Source: a virus. From it: a DNA stretch of 27,401 nucleotides. This document shows, piece by piece, positions 1 to 7,118 of the stretch. The stretch covers positions 1 through 27,401 of the IMG/VR virus record IMGVR_UViG_3300005253_000115. One strand, given 5' to 3'. Position numbers and translations under genes: made by a program. The notes under the pieces were generated by a model. The model was given only the letters and a program-made list of their open reading frames with translations, did no database searches and was not told the DNA's origin. The number at the start of each line of letters is the position of its first letter. Within the stretch, counting starts at the first letter, position 1.

Positions 1-2
1 CC

Positions 3-3000
3 ACCGGGATGTTGGTTCTTAGACGCAAAGGAAGAATATTTATATCTGGCAATTCTGGCAAAACCTCAGCTGCAGCTATGGAAATAGGTCTTTACAAACC
101 TATATTTCTGTTTAAAAAGTATGGTATTAAGGAAACACGCTGGGTAGTTGTAAGAAACTGTTTTGATGATAAAACGGAAATATTAACAGAAAAACGTGGT
201 TGGGTGCTATTTAAAGATCTAAAAAAAGATGATAAAGTTGCTTCTAATGTAAATGGGAAAACAGAATATGTTAATCCAACATATTATTATCAAGCACCTT
301 ATAATGGCGAAATGATAGGGATAAAATCACAGAATATAGATTTATTAGTTACCCCCAACCATCATTTATGGGTTTCAAAAAGAAAAACAAGAAAAAAGAT
401 ATGGAATGATTATGAACAAATAAAAGCAGAAGATATTTATGGAATAGGTGAATTAAACAGAATGAGTTCTATTGGTAAATGGGATGGCGGTAAGAAAACA
501 TTTAAAAAGGCATATTTTGAATTTTTAGGTTTCTGGTTTGCTGAAGGGTATGCCGGAATATATAAGAGAAAAAATTCGAATGGTTATCATTATAGACTTT
601 CTGTTATTCAAAATAAACGAAAAGATATGTATGTAGAGAAGTTATTAGCGAAAAATGGTTTTAAATTCTCAATTTGCAAAAAAGCAAGCACAGGGAATGC
701 ATATAATTATTCTTTTAGTATAGAGAGCAATAGCATTAAAGAATTAATATCCGAATTATCTGGATATGGCAAAGCAAAAACAAAATATTTGCCGCATTAT
801 ATTAAAAATGCACCGGCAACATATTTAAGAGCATTTTTAAAAGGATACCAGGAAGGCGATGGAAGTTTTAAAAATGGACATCCTAATAAATGCGATATTT
901 TATTTACTGCATCAAGACAACTTGCTGATGATTTACAAGAAATAATATTTAAATCTGGCAAATGTTCTGTTATAAACTTATTAAAAACAGGAAATGATAT
1001 TCGCGGTTATACTATTACCATAAGAACAAAACATAGGTCTTATCCAATAATGCTAAAACAGCATTGGTCAAAACAAGATTATAACGGGAAAGTCTATTGT
1101 ATTGAAGTACCTTCTCATGTCATTTATGTTAGAAGAAATGGAACATGTGTATGGTCTATGCAGAGCTATATCGAATTAACTGATACAACTTTGCGTACAG
1201 TCAGGGAATGGTTCCCCGGGGCAGAATATTTTGAGAAATCGAAGTATGGAAGCAAAGTAATGTTTATTGAGCACCCGAAGTATGGCATAAGAACAGAACT
1301 GTTATTCAGATCCTGCGATAATCCAGACGATGTTAAGAAGTTTAAATCATTAGAATTAACAGGTTACTGGATAGATGAGAGTATAGAAGTAGATGAAAAT
1401 ATAAAGAAGATGTTAAAAAACAGATTGGGCAGGTTTCCAAAGAAATGTCCAGTCAGGTTTGGCATTGAAACAACGAATCCCCCAGATGTAGAACACCCTA
1501 CATATTCACAATTCCAATGGAATGTTCCTCCACCCGGGCCTAAACCAAAAATAGAACCGCTGGTCGGGCATTACGGGTTTTGGCAACCACCCTATGAAAA
1601 TGCAGAAAATCTAAGACCCGGTTATTACGATGATTTGAGAAATGACTACAAAGATGACCCAGACTGGGCAGATATGTATATAGATGGAAAACCAGGTATT
1701 ATTATCAAGGGTAAGCTTATTTATAACAATTATAGGAGAGATATACACGAATCAAAAAAATCGTTAGTATGGAAGGGTGGTAGGTTAATAAGGGGATGGG
1801 ATAATTCCGGGAACATACCGGCAGCTGTTGTGTTGCAGACTCCGACAGAAGAAAATCGAACCAGTTATGATTCAGTACAGGTTTTAAGGGAATTCACTAC
1901 AGACAGAGAAAATATAGAAGATTTTGCAAAAAGGGTAGTTATGGTATGTAATAGTTTATACCCAAACGCAAAATATCTTGATTTCGGGGATCCGGCCGGT
2001 GATAATCAATACAGTAAAGGGGGAGGAGGATTTACCAGCAATTCACAAATAATGCTCGAAGGGTGTGGCGTGAATGTATATCCTTCCGAACAAAACTTAA
2101 CAATGAGGATAACTTCTGTTGAAAACTTATTGAAAAGAATAGATGGGCTTTTAATCGACCCTAGTTGCGTAAGGCTATTAAATGGATTTCTCGGAGGTTA
2201 TAATTATCCAAAGATCGGTAGCACAGAATGGTATTCTGATAAACCTGCTAAAAACAGGTTTTCACATTGTCTTGTTGGGGAAACTTTAGTATCTACTCCA
2301 TTCGGCAAAAAAAGAATTGATAAAATAAAAGTAGGGAATATTGTCAATACACATAAAGGACCGAAAATAGTAACAGCAACTATGAATAGTATATCAAATC
2401 AACTGGTAAAAATTAGTATTGATGATGGAAACTCTTTGACTTGTACCAACAATCATCCCATTGCTAAAGATTATAATTGCTTTTCTCGTGCCGATGCATT
2501 ACATTATGGTAATGGCATAATAGGAGAGAAATTCTTATGGGACGACCTGCAAAACACAGAATACAAGAATTCAACGGTATTAAGTTTTATTGGAAACCTA
2601 ATGGATATTACAAAGCAGATTGGAGAAAAGATAAAGGCATTTACATGCATGTTGCTGTTTGGCAATTCTATAAAGGAGAGATTCCAAAAGGTTATCACAT
2701 ACATCACAAAAATCATAACAAGTCAGATAATAGAATTAAAAATCTCGAATTATTATCTATATCAAAACACCAATCCTATCATGGTAAAACAAGAATATTG
2801 TTCTATCCGGATGCTGTCAGAAGACACATGGAAAAAATCAGACCATTGGCAACAGCGTGGCATCGTACAGAAGAAGGACGAATATCAAGCAAGAAAGCAG
2901 CAAAGGCAATGTGGAAAAAAGCAGAGAAGGAAGATAGGAAATGCACTGTCTGCGGTAAACAATACGAAGGTATTAGAAATTTTGGAAGGAAAAATTTCTG

Positions 3001-3347
3001 TTCTTCTTCCTGCCAGCAAAAAAATCGTAGGGATTCTGGTTTGGATAATGAAGAAAGAATATGCATATATTGTAAAAAACCTTTTCAAACTTCAAAATAC
3101 TCCAAAACAACCTCATGTTCAAAATATTGTGCCCAAAAATTCCGATTCAGTAAAAGTATATGATCTAACAGTAGAAGATTCCCATACATTCTATGCAAAT
3201 GGAATATTGGTTGGCAATTGTCACGATGCTTTACAATACGCTATTGTGCGTATATTCCAAAGTATAGATGATAATGATGATGATTGGGATGAAGACGAAT
3301 ATGATATTACGAGAGATACGGGCAGGAGTAAAGTAACCGGTTATTGA
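3..3347 (+). CDS. terL: Terminase large subunit precursor with two inteins (5' partial)
   Basis: This is the ATPase and nuclease that pumps phage DNA into the capsid through the portal. Counting from the ATG at 9, Walker A (G-N-S-G-K-T) is at residues 14-19 and Walker B (W-I-D-E) at about 454-457. RNase H-like nuclease acidic residues lie in L-D-F-G-D-P-A-G at about 657-664, and the last one is in H-C-H-D-A-L-Q-Y near the C terminus. Removing inteins of 335 and 317 residues from 1112 leaves about 460, the usual TerL size, and rebuilds R-N-S-Y-I-E-L and S-H-C-H-D-A-L. The frame is open to the left edge, the ATG at 9 has no Shine-Dalgarno sequence, and Walker A sits unusually close to it, so the true start is probably outside the window. 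The stop is followed after 14 bases by the portal ATG. The identification is very secure. Confidence 0.96.
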   Translation, partial: TGMLVLRRKGRIFISGNSGKTSAAAMEIGLYKPIFLFKKYGIKETRWVVVRNCFDDKTEILTEKRGWVLFKDLKKDDKVASNVNGKTEYVNPTYYYQAPYNGEMIGIKSQNIDLLVTPNHHLWVSKRKTRKKIWNDYEQIKAEDIYGIGELNRMSSIGKWDGGKKTFKKAYFEFLGFWFAEGYAGIYKRKNSNGYHYRLSVIQNKRKDMYVEKLLAKNGFKFSICKKASTGNAYNYSFSIESNSIKELISELSGYGKAKTKYLPHYIKNAPATYLRAFLKGYQEGDGSFKNGHPNKCDILFTASRQLADDLQEIIFKSGKCSVINLLKTGNDIRGYTITIRTKHRSYPIMLKQHWSKQDYNGKVYCIEVPSHVIYVRRNGTCVWSMQSYIELTDTTLRTVREWFPGAEYFEKSKYGSKVMFIEHPKYGIRTELLFRSCDNPDDVKKFKSLELTGYWIDESIEVDENIKKMLKNRLGRFPKKCPVRFGIETTNPPDVEHPTYSQFQWNVPPPGPKPKIEPLVGHYGFWQPPYENAENLRPGYYDDLRNDYKDDPDWADMYIDGKPGIIIKGKLIYNNYRRDIHESKKSLVWKGGRLIRGWDNSGNIPAAVVLQTPTEENRTSYDSVQVLREFTTDRENIEDFAKRVVMVCNSLYPNAKYLDFGDPAGDNQYSKGGGGFTSNSQIMLEGCGVNVYPSEQNLTMRITSVENLLKRIDGLLIDPSCVRLLNGFLGGYNYPKIGSTEWYSDKPAKNRFSHCLVGETLVSTPFGKKRIDKIKVGNIVNTHKGPKIVTATMNSISNQLVKISIDDGNSLTCTNNHPIAKDYNCFSRADALHYGNGIIGEKFLWDDLQNTEYKNSTVLSFIGNLMDITKQIGEKIKAFTCMLLFGNSIKERFQKVITYITKIITSQIIELKISNYYLYQNTNPIMVKQEYCSIRMLSEDTWKKSDHWQQRGIVQKKDEYQARKQQRQCGKKQRRKIGNALSAVNNTKVLEILEGKISVLLPASKKIVGILVWIMKKEYAYIVKNLFKLQNTPKQPHVQNIVPKNSDSVKVYDLTVEDSHTFYANGILVGNCHDALQYAIVRIFQSIDDNDDDWDEDEYDITRDTGRSKVTGY
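159..1163 (+). mobile_element. Intein 1 in TerL with LAGLIDADG endonuclease
   Basis: This is a self-splicing protein element of 335 residues (51-385 of the precursor). It starts with Cys51 in C-F-D-D-K-T-E-I-L. It has a block-B T-P-N-H motif (L-L-V-T-P-N-H-H-L) and ends in the strand V-Y-C-I-E-V-P-S-H-V-I-Y-V-R-R-N-G followed by W-S-M-Q. The +1 residue is Ser386. The middle holds the two helices of a LAGLIDADG homing endonuclease, L-G-F-W-F-A-E-G-Y and F-L-K-G-Y-Q-E-G-D-G-S. The element therefore looks complete for both splicing and homing. It interrupts a conserved terminase motif that becomes V-V-R-N-S-Y-I-E-L-T-D-T-T after splicing. The last residue is Gln rather than the usual Asn, and Met precedes it in place of the common His or Gly. 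Boundaries were chosen from the intein blocks and the rebuilt host motif. Confidence 0.93.
2522..2526 (+). promoter_or_regulatory. Internal ribosome binding site for the nested HNH gene
   Basis: AGGAG lies 10 bases upstream of the ATG at 2537, inside the intein 2 coding sequence. Its presence supports separate translation of the HNH protein from the terminase message rather than a frameshift. Confidence 0.65.
2537..3163 (+). CDS. HNH homing endonuclease nested out of frame in intein 2
   Basis: This 208-residue protein is read in a different frame from the terminase-intein and lies wholly inside it. The N-terminal half is an HNH_3-type nuclease: W-Q-F-Y-K-G-E-I-P-K-G-Y-H-I-H-H-K-N followed by N-R-I-K-N-L-E-L-L. 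That arrangement supplies the paired His and Asn of the beta-beta-alpha-metal site (about residues 54-74). The C-terminal half carries two Cys pairs of zinc-ribbon type, C-T-V-C-G-K...C-S-S-S-C and C-I-Y-C-K-K...C-S-K-Y-C, probably for DNA binding. The ATG has AGGAG upstream. The likely role is to cut intein-free terminase genes and so spread the intein. Coding in two frames over more than 600 bases is unusual. Confidence 0.9.
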   Translation: MGRPAKHRIQEFNGIKFYWKPNGYYKADWRKDKGIYMHVAVWQFYKGEIPKGYHIHHKNHNKSDNRIKNLELLSISKHQSYHGKTRILFYPDAVRRHMEKIRPLATAWHRTEEGRISSKKAAKAMWKKAEKEDRKCTVCGKQYEGIRNFGRKNFCSSSCQQKNRRDSGLDNEERICIYCKKPFQTSKYSKTTSCSKYCAQKFRFSKSI

Positions 3348-3361
3348 TAAAGGGTAAAGAA

Positions 3362-5128
3362 ATGGCTGAAAACGATAAAACAACGCTCGAAAAATATGTG
3401 AATTCACAAAATATAACGGAATTTCTCGATACAACAAAGTTAAACGAAATAAGTCAATGGGTATCGGATGAATATTCAGTTGATTTACAAAGCCGTGAAG
3501 ATTGGGAAAAAGAATATTACAAAGGAAAAAAACTTGCATTAATGGTAGAAGAAGCAAAAACATTTCCATTTGAGGGCGCTTCAAATGTTAAATTTCCTTT
3601 GATAATCCAAGCGGTGTTAAATTTTTCTGCTAGAGCATATCCTAACTTAATAAAAAACAGAGATGTTGTTAAATGTAAAGTTATCGGTGAAGACCCGGAA
3701 GGTGAGAAAAAGGCAAGGGGTATTCGTATAGCAGAACATATGAATTATCAGTTATTCGATCAGATTGATGATTGGGAAGAGAACACTGATAAAGTATTGT
3801 CATGTATAGCGTTGTATGGTGTTTATTTTAAAAAAACGTGGTTTAGTTTTGAGAAAAGAATTAATGTATCAAAAGCTATTGACCCGATAAGAGTTGTTAT
3901 TAATTATCATGCTAAAAGTTTAGAAGATGCACCAAGAATTACTCATGTTTACACACTATTGCCTAATGAAATCGAAGAACGAATAAGAAGTGGCATGTTC
4001 GTTAAATTTGATTATGAGTCGACAAAACAGGAAGTAGATGATGAAGTAAATCTTGATTATCCGAAAGATGATAGAGGGTATAAACGTGCTAATAATCCAA
4101 ACGACCTTGATAGCCCGGTTACTTTTCTTGAACAGCATAGATGGTTGGATTTAGATAATGATGGATATAAAGAACCATATGTTGTTACTATGCATCACGC
4201 AACAAAAGAAATCGTGAGAATAGTTGCGCGATTTGATATTGATGGAATAAAAGTAAATCCAGATACAAATGAGATAATGAAAATTGAACCGGTACAGTAT
4301 TTCACTAGATTTATATTTCTCCAAGCGCTTGATGGCGGTATATATGGGATGGGCTTTAGTAAACTATTATACCACATGAACGAAATAATCAATACATCTG
4401 TCAATCAAATGTTTGACGCTTCAACAGACCAAATAACTGGCGGTGGGTTTATTACGCAAGGAGTTGAAGTTGGCAAAGGACATGAAGGTGGGCGAATTTA
4501 CTTTAAGTTTGGTGAATATAAGATGGTCAAGTCGAAAGGCGATGATTTAAGAAAAAACATACTTCCGAGAGAAACAGCAAAACCTTCGCTTGTTCATATT
4601 AAATTACTCGAATTAATGCTTAAAGCTAGCGAAAAACTAGGATCTAATATTGAGTTGTTAAGCGGAAAACAAACTGGCTCAAATATTCCCGCAGCGACAA
4701 CACTTGCTTTAATCGAGCAAGGGTTACAGATGTTTACTGCAATTTATAAGAGAATATACCGAGGATTTAAGTCCGAATTTAGAAAATTATATAGATTAAA
4801 TAGACTTTATTTGGATGAAACGGAATATTACACCGTATTAGACAATGAAAGAGCAATAGCAAAAGAAGATTATGAAGACAAATCATTGGATGTTGTGCCA
4901 GTAAGTGATCCGAACAATATAACGAATGTCCAGAAAATAATGGTAGCGCAAGAACTTATGCAACTTAAGGGAACAGGTCTTAACGATAAGGAAATCACAA
5001 GAAGGTATCTTGAAGCATTAAATATACCGGATATAGATGATTTGGGTGTTGAAGAAATGAAAATACCCCAAGATCCAGAGGCAGCGTCAGATGTGTATAA
5101 GAGACAGCAATTGAAGAAGCCAAGTTAA
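3362..5128 (+). CDS. Portal protein, N-terminal part (C terminus cut by adapter artefact)
   Basis: This is the dodecameric channel at the capsid vertex through which DNA enters and leaves. The body shows features of P22-like portals: F-E-G-A-S-N-V-K-F-P-L-I, R-A-Y-P-N-L, the W-L-D-L-D-N-D-G-Y-K-E-P-Y-V-V loop, and G-K-Q-T-G-S-N-I-P-A-A-T-T near the crown. The ATG at 3362 was preferred to an in-frame TTG at 3344 because AGGG lies just upstream. The final residues, S-D-V-Y-K-R-Q onward, are translated from a sequencing adapter, so the real coding part ends near 5080. Rejoined to the downstream segment it would be about 693 residues, close to the 725 of P22 gp1. Confidence 0.9.
   Translation: MAENDKTTLEKYVNSQNITEFLDTTKLNEISQWVSDEYSVDLQSREDWEKEYYKGKKLALMVEEAKTFPFEGASNVKFPLIIQAVLNFSARAYPNLIKNRDVVKCKVIGEDPEGEKKARGIRIAEHMNYQLFDQIDDWEENTDKVLSCIALYGVYFKKTWFSFEKRINVSKAIDPIRVVINYHAKSLEDAPRITHVYTLLPNEIEERIRSGMFVKFDYESTKQEVDDEVNLDYPKDDRGYKRANNPNDLDSPVTFLEQHRWLDLDNDGYKEPYVVTMHHATKEIVRIVARFDIDGIKVNPDTNEIMKIEPVQYFTRFIFLQALDGGIYGMGFSKLLYHMNEIINTSVNQMFDASTDQITGGGFITQGVEVGKGHEGGRIYFKFGEYKMVKSKGDDLRKNILPRETAKPSLVHIKLLELMLKASEKLGSNIELLSGKQTGSNIPAATTLALIEQGLQMFTAIYKRIYRGFKSEFRKLYRLNRLYLDETEYYTVLDNERAIAKEDYEDKSLDVVPVSDPNNITNVQKIMVAQELMQLKGTGLNDKEITRRYLEALNIPDIDDLGVEEMKIPQDPEAASDVYKRQQLKKPS
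5080..5107. other. Embedded Nextera/Tn5 adapter sequence (assembly artefact)
   Basis: All 28 bases match the 3' part of the Nextera read 1 adapter, and 5089-5107 is the 19-base Tn5 mosaic end AGATGTGTATAAGAGACAG. Translated, it gives the peptide S-D-V-Y-K-R-Q. It breaks the portal reading frame. Deleting 26 bases (for example 5082-5107) restores one frame, reading P-E-A-I-E-E-A-K across the join. It is not biological DNA. Confidence 0.96.
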
Positions 5129-5469
5129 ACCTTGAAAAAAGAAAGTTGGATATTAACGAGAAAAAACTAAAAATAGATGAACTTCAAACTAAATTTGAGA
5201 TATTAAAAACAAAAGCAGAAACAACAAAAACTAAAGCCGAGGCACTTAAAGCGGTAGCGGAAGCAGAAGCAGAAGAAGCAGGTCCGCAAATGGAAGAATA
5301 TAAAAAAACAATTGCAGAACTAGAAGGGCAAAGAAACGAAATGAATGACCTTCTAAACGAACAGACAGATTTGATAGAAGGCGGAATAAATGAAAAACGT
5401 AGACTCGGGGCATCAAAAGAATTGGCTGGCCCACCCGGTAACGCAGGAATTCCTACTGCAAGCAAATAA
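5107..5469 (+). CDS. Portal protein, C-terminal coiled-coil segment
   Basis: These 120 codons (A-I-E-E-A-K-L-N-L-E-K-R onward) lack any start codon with a ribosome binding site; the first candidate is a bare TTG at 5146. They begin exactly where the adapter ends. The sequence is rich in Lys, Glu and Ala, as expected for a long helix or coiled coil like the C-terminal barrel of P22-type portals, and it ends in a flexible Gly/Pro tail. It is best read as the missing end of the portal gene rather than as a separate gene. Confidence 0.85.
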   Translation, partial: AIEEAKLNLEKRKLDINEKKLKIDELQTKFEILKTKAETTKTKAEALKAVAEAEAEEAGPQMEEYKKTIAELEGQRNEMNDLLNEQTDLIEGGINEKRRLGASKELAGPPGNAGIPTASK

Positions 5470-5635
5470 ATTAATGCAGGATATTAGAAATGAGATAGGA
5501 GAAGGCGTTTGTTTGGATAGAAGTAGCGTTGACAATACAGCTATTAACTATACTTCTGATGTTTCAAGAGCTGAAGGAATAGAAGAATTGATAAAATACG
5601 CAACAAATATTAAAGAAGAAACAGAAGAAAAATAA
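5390..5635 (+). CDS. Small phage protein following the portal
   Basis: This 81-residue soluble protein is unrecognised by name. Its N-terminal pattern W-L-A-H-P-V-T-Q-E-F-L, followed by an amphipathic helix and a C-terminal segment E-G-I-E-E-L-I-K-Y, resembles small proteins often coded directly after phage portals. The ATG at 5390 overlaps the end of the portal by 80 bases in another frame, and AAGGCGG upstream is a reasonable ribosome binding site. Its role is unknown; the position suggests an assembly helper or small virion component. Confidence 0.7.
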   Translation: MKNVDSGHQKNWLAHPVTQEFLLQANKLMQDIRNEIGEGVCLDRSSVDNTAINYTSDVSRAEGIEELIKYATNIKEETEEK

Positions 5636-5641
5636 AAAACA

Positions 5642-5809
5642 ATGGACAAAAACAAAAAAATTGATATATTACATATTGAAACTGAAATAAAGAGATATAT
5701 TAATGAGTGGAAGTTGACAAAAAAAACAGGCTCATTATCGTTTGATATTAATTTTTTATTAGGGGGCATTAGAGATGTCAACGTGAAGTATAATGTAAAA
5801 ATTAAATAA
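5642..5809 (+). CDS. Small hypothetical protein (55 aa)
   Basis: This short reading frame starts six bases after the previous stop and fills the space before the terminator. It encodes a Lys- and Ile-rich peptide with G-S-L-S-F-D-I-N-F-L-L-G-G in the middle. The ribosome binding site is weak (GAAGAAAA). No family was recognised. The tight spacing and full use of the gap favour a real gene, but this is uncertain. Confidence 0.5.
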   Translation: MDKNKKIDILHIETEIKRYINEWKLTKKTGSLSFDINFLLGGIRDVNVKYNVKIK

Positions 5810-5858
5810 ACGATACCTAGGGATACTTTTCACAGAAAAAGAAAAATTGATTCTAAAG

Positions 5859-5899
5859 CTCGTATTTTGCAAATAGTTTGCATTAATACGAGTTTTTTT
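5859..5899 (+). terminator. Intrinsic terminator between the portal block and the head genes
   Basis: The stem CTCGTATT/AATACGAG (5859-5866 with 5885-5892) continues through a second stem TGCAAA/TTTGCA (5868-5873 with 5877-5882) with a three-base loop, and is followed by seven T (5893-5899). It lies just upstream of the co-chaperonin ribosome binding site, so it probably lowers rather than stops transcription of the capsid genes. Confidence 0.8.
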
Positions 5900-5920
5900 A
5901 TTAAACAGAAGGAGATAGGA

Positions 5921-6181
5921 ATGGTAAGGCTAGAGCTTTTAGGATGGAGAATACTTATAGAGCCTGATAAGACACAGGATATGGAACAGATGGCAGTAGT
6001 CAAAGGAAAAGTGGTTTCGATTGGCCCGACAGCATTTGGAAAAGAAAGAGACAAATCAACACTAAAAGAAGGAGATACAGTTCATTTCGCAAAGTATTCT
6101 GGGTCTATTGTCAAATTGAACAATATAGAATACAGAATAGTCAATGACGAAGATTTGCTGGGAATAGAAAGAGAGGAATAA
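5921..6181 (+). CDS. GroES-like co-chaperonin
   Basis: This 86-residue protein has the Cpn10 layout: R-I-L-I-E-P-D-K near the N terminus, then V-V-K-G-K-V-V-S-I-G-P, then K-E-G-D-T-V-H-F-A-K-Y-S-G, and N-I-E-Y-R-I-V-N-D-E-D-L-L-G-I at the end. These correspond to the beta-barrel strands of GroES. The mobile loop that contacts GroEL would be around residues 16-25 (T-Q-D-M-E-Q-M-A), which is shorter and less hydrophobic than in E. coli GroES. The ATG at 5921 was chosen because AAGGAG precedes it; an in-frame ATG at 5867 lies inside the terminator hairpin. Its place before the scaffold and capsid genes suggests a capsid-folding role, as T4 gp31 has. Confidence 0.85.
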   Translation: MVRLELLGWRILIEPDKTQDMEQMAVVKGKVVSIGPTAFGKERDKSTLKEGDTVHFAKYSGSIVKLNNIEYRIVNDEDLLGIEREE

Positions 6182-6182
6182 G

Positions 6183-7118
6183 ATGGGAGATGAAGAGAAA
6201 ACCAGTACCGGTGGGAATAGCATCGAAATGGGTTCAGATTATAATATACCGAGTTCCGATGAGAACGCAACTGGAGAAGTAGAGAACAAAACACCTGAAA
6301 AACAAAGTATAGAAACAATAACGCCAGAGGCAAGAGCGGAGATCGAAACTGCACATACACTAAAAATTGCAAAAACAATGGGGTATAAAACAAAGGAAGA
6401 ACTTGGCACTGATGCAGAAAGCAGGGAATTTCTTGACCCACTTAAATATATAACAAATGCTCAGGAGGTAACGAGAACAAAAGGCGATACAATTATAAAA
6501 CTTGGGACAAAAATAGATAATCTCGAAAATTTAATAACGGAACAAAATAAACATCAGGGCGCAATAGTAAAAGCGCGTGTAGACAGAAGACTTGCTGAAT
6601 TAAAAGAAGACAAGGACAAAGCCATTACAGAAGGTGATACCGCTGGTGTTGCCGCAGTTGAAAAGGAAATGGAGGATATAAGCAAAGAAGTGCTTCCCGA
6701 GAATAAGGAAGAAGAAAAGACAGAAAACAAAGAACAGGAAGCGGCTGAAAATAAAATAATGGCCAATTGGCAAAAAGATAATTCATGGTTTGGGGAAGAT
6801 ACTGAATTAACATCAATGGCTAAAAGCATAGCGCAAGAATTTGCTGATTCTGTGCCACTTGAAAATATACTGGATGTTATAGATGCAAAATTGAATAGGT
6901 TTGTAAGCACTGCCAAAACGACACAAAAAGAATTAGAAACAAAAACAGCTAGATCTTCGTTGGTTGATGATGGGGATTTTTCAGGCAAAAAAACATCTAC
7001 ATTTAATGATTTAACATATGACCAAAAAAAGGTGTATGAAAGTTTTGAAAAAGCTGATCCTCATTTTAATGGAGAAAATTGGATAAAAGAATTAGACGAG
7101 ATTGGAGAATTAGGATAA
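6183..7118 (+). CDS. Probable capsid scaffolding protein
   Basis: This 311-residue, very acidic and highly charged protein has a disordered N terminus and long predicted helices (E-A-R-A-E-I-E-T-A-H-T; the D-R-R-L-A-E-L-K-E-D-K-D-K-A region). A more ordered patch, N-S-W-F-G-E-D-T-E-L-T-S-M-A-K, lies near residue 200. Composition and position between portal and major capsid match scaffolds that line the procapsid and leave before packaging. It starts one base after the co-chaperonin stop. No motif proves the function; the call rests on gene order and composition. Confidence 0.7.
   Translation: MGDEEKTSTGGNSIEMGSDYNIPSSDENATGEVENKTPEKQSIETITPEARAEIETAHTLKIAKTMGYKTKEELGTDAESREFLDPLKYITNAQEVTRTKGDTIIKLGTKIDNLENLITEQNKHQGAIVKARVDRRLAELKEDKDKAITEGDTAGVAAVEKEMEDISKEVLPENKEEEKTENKEQEAAENKIMANWQKDNSWFGEDTELTSMAKSIAQEFADSVPLENILDVIDAKLNRFVSTAKTTQKELETKTARSSLVDDGDFSGKKTSTFNDLTYDQKKVYESFEKADPHFNGENWIKELDEIGELG

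Larger units (their letters stand above)
2268..3218 (+). mobile_element. Intein 2 in TerL, hosting an out-of-frame HNH gene
   Basis: This 317-residue intein (754-1070 of the precursor) starts at Cys754 (C-L-V-G-E-T-L-V-S-T-P-F-G) and ends at Asn1070 (F-Y-A-N-G-I-L-V-G-N), with Cys1071 as the +1 nucleophile. Block B is L-T-C-T-N-N-H-P-I, and the C-terminal block is V-Y-D-L-T-V-E-D-S-H-T-F-Y. The penultimate residue is Gly, not His. The splicing halves are normal. The roughly 210 residues between them resemble no endonuclease in this frame, while another frame of the same DNA encodes an HNH protein. Splicing joins S-H to C-H-D-A-L-Q-Y, so the element sits beside the last catalytic Asp of the nuclease. 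Confidence 0.93.

Noticed and set aside
2537-3163. A frameshift joining the HNH domain into the terminase-intein protein
   Set aside because: The terminase frame is open through the whole insert and reaches the C-terminal splicing block, and the HNH gene has its own ATG and ribosome binding site, so no frameshift is needed.
3344-3361. TTG start for the portal overlapping the terminase stop
   Set aside because: The ATG at 3362 has AGGG at good spacing and is the more usual codon.
5146-5469. A separate coiled-coil gene starting at TTG 5146
   Set aside because: There is no ribosome binding site, and coding continues upstream in frame to the adapter edge and joins the portal frame when 26 bases are removed.
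5830-5900. A promoter for the head genes around the hairpin
   Set aside because: Possible AT-rich boxes exist, but none has a convincing pair of -35 and -10 elements at proper spacing.
5867-5920. An earlier ATG for the co-chaperonin
   Set aside because: It lies inside the terminator hairpin with no ribosome binding site, and the extra residues do not resemble GroES.
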